Shown here piece by piece: positions 35,146 through 47,300 of a stretch of 64,000 nucleotides of DNA; the stretch's first letter is position 1, and each line of letters starts with the position of its first letter. The DNA lies in contig NC_026505.1 of NCBI RefSeq assembly GCF_000182925.2, forward strand, positions 1,984,001-2,048,000, in the 5' to 3' direction. The translations under genes were made by a program, and so were the position numbers. This DNA comes from Neurospora crassa OR74A. Lineage: Eukaryota; Ascomycota; Sordariomycetes; Sordariales; Sordariaceae. Below the pieces are notes generated by a model. It searched no databases. It was not told where the DNA came from and saw nothing but the letters and a program-made list of their open reading frames with translations.

Positions 35146-37634
35146 TTACCAATCATCAACATCCCCATCCCACTGATCTCCCACATCCGCCCATCCACAC
35201 CCCCACCTCCTCCCGCCCGTCTCACCACCGGTTCTCAAATCCGCCGCCTCCTCGCGACCCTCGCGCCAGCATCTCACGAGATAATCATCGCTGGCCGTCA
35301 CCAAGCTGCCATCCAGCGTCCACGTAAGCGCGCCCACCTCCTTCTCGTGTCCGCGCACGAGCGGCGTGCCGCGGCGAATGATGGGTGTGTTTGATGAGTG
35401 GTGATGACCGCCCTTGATGCCAAACAAGCTTGCCGAGGAGCTAGTTCCCGGCCGTCCTCCTCCTCCTGACGAAGAAGACATGGACATCAGTGATGATGAA
35501 GGCAGAAGGGAAGTGGTGGCGCTGCGGGTAAGGCGAGGACGAGCGGGCGTGACGGGGATGCAAGAGGTGGGTTCGCCGACGAGGTACGACTCGTCGTCTT
35601 CTTGGTTCGGGTGCTGGCGCTGCCAGGCAAAGGCTTCCTTGATGTAGCGCTCATCGGTGGGGAAGAGGACGGCGGCGCCGTCGCTGCTGCCGACGGCCAG
35701 GAGCTCCGAGTGGCCGTTCTTAGCGGGCCGGATGGCGGATTTTACGTAAAAGCTGGTTGCGTGGAAGAGCGGGTGGCGGAAGCCGTAAAGCGGACCGAGA
35801 CCCTCGTGCGCGGTGCCGTGGTTGTGGTGCCGGCGGCGCGGGGGTTCTTCGCCGGGACGGGCGGCGGTGAGCTCGACGGCGTGGCCGAGGACGAGGTGAG
35901 CGGTGCTGTAGGCGTAGACGGTGTTGTCTTTGCAGAGGGTGTAGAGGCGGGAGCCGTCGCCGCCGAGGGCCATGGAGGAAATGCCAAAGGGGCGCCAGTT
36001 GGCGTGGCTGGGCAGGGGTGCTGTAAAGGAGACGGGCGTGCTGTACTTGTGGTGGCGGCTGGTGTGCACGGCGCGGATGTCCCAGAGCTTGACGCTGGCA
36101 TCGGCTTCGCAGGCAGTGAGGAAGAGGTGTTCCCTGCCAGGAGGAAGGAACTGCAGAGCCGTGACGGAGACTTCACCAAGGCGACCAGGTACCTCGCCTA
36201 TCCGGGCCACGTCGACGTTACTGGCGCCGGGTAGCAGATTGCGAGCCTGTTTCTGGGGAATGCGTGAGTGGGCATCATAGATGCTGTTAACAACGCAACC
36301 AGGGTTAGGGGTGCGAGGGAGACGAGCGTGAAGGCCAGCTTCTGAGCGGATAGCAACGTCTTGCACAGGACCGCCTCGGCAACGGAGATCCCAAATCTGT
36401 ACGCTGCCATCTCTACTAGTTGTAGCAAGGACAGAATTGGCGCCGCGGCCCGGCTGAAAACGGACTTGTTTGAGGGATGCGGTGTGGTGACCGAGGATCG
36501 AAATGGGCTGCTGCGTTACAAAGTCCAATACCTTGCCTGTTTGGTCACCAGAAGCCGTGGCAAGAAGCAAGTCATCGTCGGAGAAGGCCATGTCAATGAT
36601 GGCGTTGCCATGCGCCTGGAACGACATGTTGATCTGAGAGAACTCATTCTGGGTGTCCAACAGACGCACATACCCTTCTTCGTCACCTACAGCAACAAGA
36701 TTCTTGGCTTTGGGGTGGTCAGCAAACGGAGTTATCGGCCAACGAATGTATGCTGACTTACTATTGCAGCTTGTGGTGCAGAATGGGATGCTGCGAGGAT
36801 GTCCTTCGTGGCTGTTCATAAAATGGGCGTCTTCTCGGCGACTATAAAAGTCCGCCGTTTCCGACCGCCAGTCTGTTTACCGAGTCAGCATAGGCTTGAG
36901 GAAGATGCATCGACATATCACCACATACCAGAAACTGGGCATGATAAAGACCTGTTTCCGGCACCAGGCATACCACCCGTCACTCGCTGCACCAGTTGAG
37001 CTCCCAATCCACGACGATCCAACTGTATAGGCGCACGGTTTGGCCGACGTCGTGTGGTTGGCAGCTCTTGCCCATCATCATCATCATCACTTTCTTCCGA
37101 CTCAGCCTCATCTCCATCGAGGGCCAATTGGGATGGTAGCTTCCGAATAGAATGGATCGGACTGCCGAGACGATCGTGCTTCAACTCGGGAGTCGAAAGT
37201 AAGGCTGGGGATGTGGCTGCAGGAGAGGGTAGGTGGGATACGTGCGATGCCTCAGCCCTCTTGGGTGTTGAAGCATGAGTGATCTTTCGACGCTTGGAGC
37301 TTCTCTGGCCATCCTGAAGGCTCGGTAACACATCTGGGATTTCCTCTTCCGAGATGGGCCTGAGAGGACTGGATGGAGTATGAGATCGTTCTATGAGAGG
37401 ACCGGCTAGATCACGAAGAGCTCTTTGGGAAGCGCTGGGGTGGTTATTCGCTATGACTCGGGGAGTAAAGAAGCGCCTGAATTTCCGGGGGGTGATGGAC
37501 GGGTTTCGACGTTCCTTGGCTGCGCTTCGCGGAGGAGGAGAGGACGGAATGGGGGGAATGTTGTTGCTGGTGTTCAACGACGACGAGCTCTTAACTCCCA
37601 AAGGGGTTGAAGTGCTGTTGGAGTTATCGGCCAT
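35146..37634 (-). CDS. CDT2: Cdt2/DTL-type WD40 substrate receptor of CRL4 ubiquitin ligase
   Basis: Predicted receptor that brings PCNA-bound substrates such as Cdt1 or replication inhibitors to DDB1-CUL4. Exon 1 is 36929-37634 (split Asp codon, GTATGT donor), then 35146-36872. The N-terminal 235 residues are disordered, with ITPRKFRRFF near residue 48. WD repeats run from about residue 270: LVAVGDEEGYVRLLDT, LLATASGDQTGKVLDF, VLATTSRDGSVQIWDL, FLTACEADASVKLWDI, LLAVGSSDGAAVLF and a last blade with VRCWREG. Inside the second part a 54-nt segment (36708-36761) has GTAAGT, CTGAC and AAAG signals and is free of stops; spliced out the protein is 792 aa, retained 810 aa. The start is the ATG at 37634. 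Identity rests on the repeat pattern and the FCTTSCN segment. Confidence 0.85.
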
Positions 37635-38827
37635 GGCGAAAGGATTCTCTTCGACTACCAGAGCGAAGAGCTGGGTCCAGGCCGCTTATGCAACACGATA
37701 CCTAGAGACGATGTACACGGGGCCGGCGACGCTGGATGCGCGCGACCTGGCAGCGAGGGGCCGCCGATGGCAAGGGTACGCGGAGACAGAGAACAGGCTG
37801 TGGTGATGGATATTTGTACAGAATCAGTTGAGCAACAGCTGGCGCAGAGGTATTGCTGGCAAGTGTCGACTGGATATTGGACAAGGGCTGACGTCGAAGT
37901 TGCAGGCTAGGCTGTGTGCAGCAAGCAGGCTGAGCTTGAAGAAGGACGGGAGGTCGAGGTCGTCGTTGAGAGACAAGGTAGGCGGCCGGGGGGGGCGTAA
38001 GGTATTGGCGCCGAGTTTATTGGTTGGCGGATTTGGTCGTAGTAGTATGGGTCCTCTGAGTGAAGTGGTGCGGCCGGAAGGGGTATGTCTATGTCGGTTT
38101 CTGGTGTAAGTGTGTCCTTGGTAGTATGGACTTGAAATTGAATGCGTAGGTGGAGATGTGATGGAATTGGATTTGGTTGTTCGTTTCTGTTGTGGATTTC
38201 CCTTGCGTGGTTCAGTTCCTAGAAGTACCTACGCTTTTGCTGAGTTCCCACTTGAGTACCTAGGTTTGCCGGGCAACCAAATCGACAGCCATGGAAACCT
38301 GACCTGACCTGGCCTGACCACCCATGGACTCCATTGAACACCTCCTCCAGTGGGCAGAGGCTGGGCGTGCGGTCCGTAGCGGCCGGGGGTCGGGGGGGAG
38401 GCGCCTAGAAGGAATGCGGTTTAGTGCTCCATCAGGGGAACGCGAAGACGCGGGAACAAATGACGCGCTGCATCGCGAAAGCTTAATGGCTTTTTCGTCC
38501 CATAAATCGCGGTTGCTGAAGACATGAAGATTGGTCAATGCACTGCACTTCAACCGCGGGATGTCTGGCCCACCCTGATGGGGCCCGTCTTGCTCGTTGC
38601 CCCACCAGCCGCCGGAGTCCAGTCTCTTATCGCTTATCGCCCTGCAGCTGTCATCCAAAAAAATCATTCTGCAACGACGACCCTGCAATCCCTGCGCTGC
38701 GAGTGCTGGAGGGAAGAACAGTCAAAGGGCACCCGGACTGCCATTTTCACCAACCCAAAAAAGTCACCAGGTCGTCCTGCTCAACAACACCAGTCGGAAA
38801 CACCCCCCGACTTAGAGCACCGGCACC
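37635..38827. other. divergent promoter region of CDT2 and SPB1
   Basis: About 1.2 kb between two genes pointing apart. No supported open frame. A replication and cell-cycle gene and a ribosome-biogenesis gene share this region, which may or may not be meaningful. Confidence 0.6.
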
Positions 38828-41536
38828 ATGGCGATCCAAAAGAAACACGGCAAGGGCCGTCTTGACAAGTGGTACAAGCTTGCCAAGGAGAAGGGTTATC
38901 GTGCCCGTGCCGCCTTCAAGCTGATCCAGCTCAACAAGAAGTATGGATTCCTCGAGAAAAGCAAGGTCGCTCTCGATCTTTGCGCTGCGCCCGGTGTAAG
39001 TCATAGTCGTGAACATCCAGTTTATCATGGAGTGAACTAACCATGTCTGTGTCCGTCCCTAGTCGTGGTGTCAAGTCTGCGCCGAGACTATGCCGACAAA
39101 CTCCATCATCATCGGTGTCGATCTTGCTCCCATCAAGCCCATCCCCAAGGTCATTACCTTCCAGAGCGATATCACCACCGAAAAGTGTCGCGCAACCATC
39201 CGCTCCCATCTCAAGACATGGAAGGCCGACGTCGTTCTTCACGATGGTGCGCCCAACGTCGGTACTGCTTGGGTCCAGGATTCGTACAACCAGGCCGAAC
39301 TTGCCCTGCACTCGCTAAAGCTGGCCACCGAGTTCCTTATTGAGGGCGGTACGTTCGTCACCAAGGTGTTCAGATCCAAGGACTACAACTCCCTTCTCTG
39401 GGTTTGCAACCAGCTTTTCGCCAAGGTCGAGGCTACGAAGCCCCCTTCGTCCCGTAACGTCTCCGCCGAAATCTTCGTCGTCTGCCGCGGCTTCAAGGCC
39501 CCCAAGCGCATTGACCCCAAGCTTCTCGACCCCCGCTCCGTTTTCGAGGATGTGGCCGGCCCCGCCCCCAACAACGAAGCCAAGGTGTACAACCCCGAAG
39601 TCAAGAAGAGAAAGAGAGAGGGTTATGAGGAGGGAGACTACACCCAGTTCAAGGAGATCTCTGCCAGCGAGTTCATCAACACTGTCGATCCCATCGCCAT
39701 TCTCGGCCAGTACAACAAACTCAGCTTTGAGCAACCCAAGAACGGCGATGTAGCATTGGCTGCCCTCGACAAGCTCCCCGAAACGACCGAAGAAATCCGT
39801 CTCTGCTGCGCCGATCTCAAAGTGCTCGGCAGGAAAGAGTTCAAGCTTCTCTTAAAATGGCGTCTAAAAGTACGGGAGATCTTCGGCTTCCCCTCCAAGA
39901 AGACCCAGAAGGCAGCTGTGGACGAGGAGGTTGCGGTAGTGGAGAACATGGATGAGGAGCTTAGGATCCAGGAGGAGCTGCAAAGGATCAAGGAGAAGGA
40001 GACCTCCAAGAAGAAGCGCGAGAGGAGGCGCGAGAATGAGAAGAAGCAAAAGGAGATTGTCCGCATGCAGATGAACATGACTGCGCCCATGGATATTGGT
40101 GTGGAGCAGGAAGGTCCCCGTGGTGAGGGTGCCATGTTCCGTCTCAAGACTATCGACCAGAACGCTGCCCTGAATAAGATCGCCAAGGGCAAGATGGCCG
40201 TTATCAAAGAGACCGAGAAACCGAAGGATTACGACTTTGGCTCCGACGGCGAAACCGACGAGAGCGACGAGGAGGCCGATCGTCTGGAGGAAGAGCTCGA
40301 CAACCTGTACGATCAGTACCGGGAGCGGAAGGCGGCGGCCGATGCCAAGTACCGTGCCAAGAAGGCCAGGAAAGAGAACGGCGACGATGAATGGGAAGGC
40401 GTATCTGGCGATGAGGAGAAGGGTAGCGACGACGATGACGATGAGGAACTAGAAGTGGACAGCAGTGATGATGATTCCGACTCAGAGGATGGTGAATCTG
40501 GCAAGAAACTTATAACAGATCTAGACGGCCAGCCAGAAGAGAAGGATGGTCTGTCCAAGCGGGCCAAGAACTTCTTCAGTCAAGGTATCTTTGCGGAGAT
40601 ACCAGGACTTTTGGAGGAGCCAGAATCTGAGGAGGAGGAGGCTCAGGAGGCTGAGCTTGTTGAGGCTGTGGAGGACCTCAAGGTTACCAAGAAGGAGAAG
40701 AAGGAAGCCAAGGAAACCAAGGCCAAGAGCAAGAAGGCGGCCGAGGAGAGCGATGACGACGACGATTTCGAGGTTGTCAAGAACAACGAGGATGACGACT
40801 GGGAGAACGTTGAGAAGAAGAAGAAGAACGGCAGGCCTGGTAAGTTTCACTCAGTCCCTCTTCAGTATGACCTGTTAAGGGCAATGGCTGACTATGACAA
40901 CTACAGACATCGACATCATCACCGCCGAGGCCATGACCCTCGCCCACCAGCTCGCGACCGGCGAGAAGACAAGTTACGACGTCATCGACGACGGTTACAC
41001 CAAGCACGCCTTCAAGGACCGCGACGGTCTTCCCGACTGGTTCCTTGACGACGAGTCCAAGCACGACAAGCCGCACAAGCCCATCACCAAGGCCGCAGCG
41101 CAGGCCATTAAGGAGAAGCTCCGGGCCTACAACGCCCGTCCTATCAAGAAGGTGGCCGAGGCCAAGGCCAGGAAGAAGTTCAAGCAGGCCCAGAGGCTGG
41201 AGAAGCTCAAGAAGAAGGCCGATATGCTTGCCGGTGACGATGGCATGTCAGAAAAGGAAAAGGCTGCTAGCATTTCGAAGCTCATGGCGTCGGTTGCTAA
41301 GAAGACGAGGAGGGCGCCTATCAAGGTTGTCAAGGCTGCTGGTTCCAACAAGGGTCTCCAGGGCAGACCTAAAGGAGGTTCGTACTATCACTACCTTAAG
41401 ATCTGGTGTGTTCTTTATGTTGGAATGATGCTAACTCGGTTTTTTCAATTTTATAGTCAAGGGCAGGTACAAGATGGTGGATCCTCGTATGAAGAAGGAG
41501 TTGAGGGCGATGAAGAGGATTTCCAAGAAGAAATAG
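38828..41536 (+). CDS. SPB1: AdoMet-dependent rRNA 2'-O-methyltransferase Spb1
   Basis: Nucleolar enzyme that methylates 25S/28S rRNA in the peptidyl-transferase region and is needed for 60S assembly. Exons: 38828-38995, 39063-40839, 40907-41377, 41457-41536; total 831 aa, close to yeast Spb1 (841). The FtsJ domain holds AAPGSWCQV (SAM loop, formed across intron 1) and a candidate K-D-K-E tetrad: Lys31, the Asp of HDGAPNVG, the Lys of TFVTKVF and the Glu of SAEIFVV. The Spb1 middle domain follows, then long acidic runs (about 470-600) and the basic Spb1 C-terminal domain ending RISKKK. Intron 3 uses a weak GTTCGT donor but has CTAACT branch and TTATAG acceptor; the phase is right and the resulting C-terminus fits the family. 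A bidirectional promoter with CDT2 is likely. Confidence 0.95.
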
Positions 41537-42730
41537 ACGTCGTGTCCAGCAGCAGTATAGTTGGTGGAAGTTTTAATTGCGATACCTTTTTACCTGTTCA
41601 TATCGTTGTAGAAGACGGTTGTTATGACAAGACAGATCTTGTTATGCTTGTATATCAAAGGGGGATTGAATGGTCAATAAAGAGAGCAGCACTGTTAAAA
41701 GCTTTCAAGACGTCGTTTACTTGGGTTCAAGGTTCTTGAGCTCCTGCTGCCGCCGAGGTCGCCACCCTGTCGGCGCGCCCTTCCCGTCCTCAGACATCGG
41801 ATGACATGACACCCGGGCCCGAGCTGGGCCTGGGCCGGGCAGCAGGGCAGCATATAAGGTCCGTTACATAGCCCCTCTACCCCAGCGGGCCCTGCGGTCT
41901 TATGGCGCAGTGGTTCATGATGAAAACGTTGTTGGGTGCGCGGTATCCGAGGTACAGTTTTCGTAGGTTGCAGCTGGAGCATTGTTGTTCGTTCCACAAG
42001 CTTACCCGGGCAACTTGGCTTTTTTTTTTTTTTTTCTTTTTTTTTTTCCCCGAAAATCGGGGAGTTGTCGATGATAACACAGATGTCAAACTTGGAGTGT
42101 TGCTTTTTGCGGATTTGGAATTGTATGAAATAGAAAGAACAGAACTTCAAGTCTGCACTTGATTCTGACTGTACGCACCACTTAGAGGTACCCTTTGAAA
42201 TTTCCGACGAAAGTGTGAAGAGCGCATGAACGGTAATGAGTTTCCAATCTATTTCTAACTGGAGACGTTTTCTTCTTACGATTGTTCATTTATACTCCAT
42301 TACAATCATATAGCTGGTTTGCACGGGAGGATTCTATCCAAAACGCCCTCATTTGTGCGAGTGTCGGTTTCAGTCCCGGCGTCGACTCAGCTTGGGGTAA
42401 CTCACCAAGAAATTGTTGAAGCCTATATATATACTGGTCTCATGGAAATGGAAAGGAGAGATCGCGTCTTCGAAACATCTCAGCTGTTGTAGATGGTGGT
42501 GTCAGAGAGAGAGAGAGTCGTGCAAGTCTTGATGGAGGGTGCGCGAAAGTCAAAGCTGATTTGAATGTAGTCAAAAAAAGACCCTAGTGCGAGAAGTCCT
42601 GCCCATGGGAAGAGAAAAGGAGGGGTGAAGAAACTGTTTGCGAGGCACCATGGGAAATAGAGGGATGGATAAAAGTCAGATATGAGATACGGGTATATTG
42701 CATCTATTTTCTATGATCCCATTTGTCGTC
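41537..42730. other. spacer between converging SPB1 and the JMJD7-like gene
   Basis: 3' untranslated sequence of both genes. Interrupted T runs lie at about 42020-42050 and a GA run near 42508-42521. No gene seen. Confidence 0.6.
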
Positions 42731-44330
42731 TCATGGCGACTCTGCATTCTTTTTGTTATGCTGCTGTTGCTGATTGACTGCTCTCACAAAGGATGTAAAC
42801 GGGTACAGAGGCCCGGTGAAGTCCATGTCGTACCTAGGTAGGTGTTGTCCAGTGGTCAGTACATGTATGCTTGCAAGAAACGAACCAGCCTGGCACTTGG
42901 GAGGAGATGAAGAGAGAGTTGATCTACTCACCAATAGTTCACAGCAACGCAAATCCCTTCTTGCGAGCAAGACTGAGAGACCTTGTGATACCTGCCGTTC
43001 ATCTTCGTTAGCAATTACTTCATTGACTCACTCACTCACACCCGCTACATCGAAGGAAATGACCCACCACATAGCAGGCAAATAAAGCATATCCCCCTCC
43101 TCCAGCGTCACCCTCATCGGCTCCGCCAGTTTCGAATACCTCGTCGCGTTCTCCTCGGGCTTATCGGGATCCCAAATTGCGAAGGGGACCGTGACTTCTT
43201 TGCCGGTTTCCGAGTCCTTTTCCATGACCAGTTCCATTCCCCCCTTATCACCAATCTCCTCCTCTCCATTCTCCTCCTCTCCATTCTCATCCCCTTCCTC
43301 ATCCTCGTTTTCTCCTTTCTGCTTCTTCCTCCTCACATACCCCCCGCTCTCCAATTCTCTCTCATTCACACAAGACAAACAGTGCGGCGGCAACAGCACA
43401 AAGTGTTTTCTCCCCCTGATCTGGACATAGACGTTCTCGTAGTTGTCCTTGTGTAAAGCGGTGGTGGACAAGGAGTTGCCGATCCAGAGGTTGATGGCTT
43501 CTGGCTGGGCCTCCTCGTCGGGGCCGAGACGGTGGGGGTCTGACAAGGCGATGCGCGCCCAGGGGATGGTGGGGGGCACGGCGCTGTAGAGGGAGGAGTA
43601 TTCTTGTCGGAGGTTGTCGTTTTCTGTTGATTTTTTTTTTCTTCCTGTCAGTATATTTTTTTCTCTTTTTTTTAAAAAAAAAAGAAAGAAGAAAAAAGAA
43701 AGAAAAGAATGAGATACCCGTCAGGGTTTGAAAGGGCCTTGACTTCGTTACGCCCAAGAGGTCATCCCAACTGGGCGATTCATGGGGTGAGGTTTAAGTG
43801 GCTTACGGGTTTGAGCATAGCGAACCTCGGACTTGCGAAGTCCTTGGGTCTTTTCTTGGTGAATCACATAGGTGAGGAAGTCGCTGAAGGACTGGTCTTC
43901 TTCGTGAGGTTTGGCGAATACTAAAGCGCCGGTTTCGGGGTGGACAGTTGGGGCGTCGGCGTTTCTTTTGTGATGTATCAAGATGCGTGAGCTACTATGT
44001 TTTTACTTGAAGTTTTCAACGACGACGACGACGACGACGACGACAATGATATCTTTGAGAGGCAACATACCCAAAAGGAGTAACGGCAACATTGACCGTC
44101 TCATCCCCAAGGAAATTGGAAAGATACTCGGCGGTCCATGTCTGGGTTGCCTTCCAGTTTGCGGCACCGCCTCTTACGACAAAAGGGGTGTTCCTAGCTA
44201 CGAATCTCATAAACTCGAGCGCACTGGGCTCTTCGTGGAGCTCCTCGATGAAGGAGCTGTTGAGTTCATTGTAGGTGACGATCAGGTCTGCAATAGCATC
44301 GCGGTCCCGTTCTTGCTGTTCCTCTCCCAT
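42731..44330 (-). CDS. JMJD7: JMJD7-like JmjC/cupin-8 2-oxoglutarate oxygenase, five exons
   Basis: Predicted Fe(II)/2-oxoglutarate dioxygenase; human JMJD7 is a lysyl hydroxylase acting on DRG GTPases. Exons in transcript order: 44071-44330, 43807-43964, 43068-43623, 42932-42991, 42731-42833; total 378 aa. Phases agree at all junctions. The iron triad is visible: HKD in ALHKDNYENVY and the distal His in MWYHKVSQSC, which is assembled across the third intron. GRKHFVLLPP follows the first motif. The start MGEEQQERD at 44330 precedes the family-like FMRFVARNTPFVVRGG segment. An acidic insert of about 45 residues (around 43240-43340) interrupts the fold. The C-terminal tail is short and Gln-rich. 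Substrate assignment is by family only. Confidence 0.88.
43624..43806 (-). other. intron 2 of the JMJD7-like gene with poly-T/poly-A tract
   Basis: The 183-nt intron contains adjoining T-rich and A-rich tracts (about 43632-43707) that can fold on each other. Donor GTAAGC and acceptor AACAG are near normal. Confidence 0.7.
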
Positions 44331-47300
44331 GTTTACTTTCAGCTCGGTGGAATTTAACACCGAAATGATGATGGGACCCGAAGTTTGAGATTTTTGGCGG
44401 TTGTCAGTCTTGATGGCCGTTTCTGCTGCTGGCGGCCGGGGTAGATCTATCCGACAGAAAGAGGACGGGAAGCAAAGGTGAAGAGGCGGAACAGGCCAAT
44501 CAGGGGCCGCTCCAACCAAGACAGTGGCATCAATGACAGAATAATGGCCTGACTTTTGAGGGTCCGGGGGTTCCAGAGCACAAGCGTCATCAAGTTATCA
44601 ACACAGCCATGTGGTAGTTGTGGATAAAGGGAAAAGCCGATTGCTCTAACATCGAAATCTGATTATAAAACGAAGCTTTCCCATTCTCTCTTTTTTTCCC
44701 CCATCGACATGTTTTGATTCAGAGAATTGGATGGAGTTGGGGTTCTCCTTCTCCCCTCCCTTTTCCTGCACCACCATCTCCGGCCTTACCGCAATCACCA
44801 ATCAGCAATTCCAGATCCCTACTCCTCGGATTCTCACCAGTGGACAACAAGGGCCAACAAGGCACAGCTAGGCCACAACTTGGTTCTTCTAGTCGGTCCC
44901 CGCTCCGAATCCTCTCATTGGGACGACGGTTACAGTTGCCGACACCGAAACTAAAAAGGCCCAGAGCGGATACATGCTCCAAAGGCCAATGGATACTCAC
45001 ATTTATACACCGATATCACAGCGCGGCGCGTCGGTTGACAAACAACGATTATCCCGTCCATCTCTATCAGAGAGATTCGTGGACGGAGGAGAGGGGATCA
45101 GAAAACAGATCCGAATACGACGCGGACCCTACAGGAGTCTATCTCGAGTCCACGACCCATAGCCATGGATGGGAGGAGGAAAGCAAATGCGCACTAGGGA
45201 CAACGGAGCTGTCCTTGTCCTCGGGCTTTCGAATAAAATGATTCCGAGGGAGGCGGTGACATTGCCAACGATAGGCGAGGAAGAAGTAAAGTTTCGGATG
45301 CGGGAGGTTATTGGGGCAGAAACAACGGGGTCGAACGGGGTCGTTCTTTCCCGAGGAAGGAAGTCTGCGAAAGCTTGCATCCAGTACGGTATCTCTCCGA
45401 GACTCCATCTCGCTCGCACCGCGCTTTCCATTTTCTTGCAGCCAAGCATCCTCTTTGCTGTCTTTTTCTCCGTGGCGAAAAAAGAAATGGTACCCAACTA
45501 TCATTGAATTGAATTTGGAGGTGGATTGGTCACTGGACAGACAGCATTGCGATCATCCTTCTTTCTTTCTTCTCCGCCTCCAGACCGCCGCCTCGACATT
45601 GTACCTACTGCTACGCGCAGCATATGCCGCATCACAGAGGGACACGACGACACATCACATATGCTTGTGGTAGCCGAGGCATCATCGTTTTCAGCCGCAG
45701 TCATCGTCGGGAGTCAGCGTTTACTGCGCACTTGCTGCAATGTGAGTTTCATCCCGCAAGTTTCCTTTCTTTTCTAGTTTTTTTTTCCCCTCCTTTGGTA
45801 TCCAGCTGGAGGCAGTCTCACCGTCTCGTGACCTTGGGGTTGGCTTCTTTGTGCGACAGACGGCGGTGTCTTGTCGGCTGGCAGTTGGCACGGTTGGCTG
45901 TGATGATAGTGATGGACACGTCGTCGTTGGAGGGGGACTTGTCAAATTCAGTTAGGTTGCGACTCTGGCGGGGGGGGAGGGGGAGTACCTACCCCACATG
46001 TTGACATCATTCTGCTCGTGCTTGGATCTTCCATTCTCGGGACCCTTCCATCGGCTTTTCTTCCCTTTTATCTAACTCGTCAGTCGTGGCTGAATTCGGA
46101 CGCAGTTGCACGAATTTGGCTCTTGACACTCGATTGACCTGCACGATTCGTCGAATTCATCCTTTGGATCATAGAGGTATGTACGTACACTACACAGTAC
46201 CTGCCTACCTGTAATGCGCCGCGCGGTGCCTTGGGAGGTTGGTGATGGAGCCAATGGGGCTTAGTAGGCTTCTGGTTAGTACCGTCGGCGATGTACCGAG
46301 AACGACAAAGTCCAGTTGGACGGGCGTTCAAAAGCTCGGGATGCTCTTTCCGTTCCTCTTGGCGAAGCTCACGTTTTAGGTAACCACTACAACTCGAGTG
46401 AGAACCCCTCATCCACGTTAACAGTCCGGGCGGCAGTACCTGACTCGCTCAGTGTGTGCTTTTATTTTGGGCTGTCAGTTTTGAGCAGTGGTTCGCAACT
46501 GAAAGAATGGATGCTTCTATGGCACAGTGCGTTCCATGAGCTGGGGACTGCTGGGTACTCCTTGCAGGGTTACCATAATCACCACCACATGTTTCCTCAC
46601 TAGCACTGCCAATGCAAATGTTTCATCGCTTCCTGTTACGGTGTCAGTCAGACCACCGCGCCGGGTCATGGTGAATAGGTAGCAAACCGCTACCCTCACG
46701 GCTTTCTCAGTTTCCGCGCTTATTTCTTTGAGCAAACGGCATCAAACCTCAAACCTTGACACTCAGTCCGTGAGATCTCTTTGCGCTTGTTTTTGCCTGT
46801 GGTGCGGTGGAGCTTTGAACTCCATCGGATCGGGAGTTCAACCACCCCGGGCCATTCGGGACTGGCCACACCCGACAGCACCACGCTCACTACGGATTCG
46901 GTGCGGATTGCACCCTGAATTCGTCAGTACATGGTACCTGCCCCGGTCAGGTTACTCTCTGATGCGGTCCCCGAGATTGTGCGCTCTTTGCTCTGCGAGC
47001 CAAGGAACTGAACCGAGCGATCGAATTCGGAACATTTCCCATGAGCTAGTCTAGGTGCCCTGGCTGCCCGGGCTGCCACTGCCCCAGAGACGCTTCCTCG
47101 GATACCTCCCGTCCGTATGTCACCAAAATATCTTTTCCCCTGTCCTGTCCATTTTATTTCACTTTTCATAATATCTTCATTTTTATTTTATATTTTCTTC
47201 TCTTTCGTTGTCTAGCCAAGTTCCGTTCAAGCACCACGCTTTTCATGTTTTGCACAGATTATTATTATTATTTTTTTTTTCCAAAAGAAAATCAGCGCAA

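Noticed and set aside
45169-45507. 112-codon ATG frame in the SCAP upstream spacer
   Set aside because: An equally long frame faces it on the other strand, with no motif, no splice context and no recognised family.
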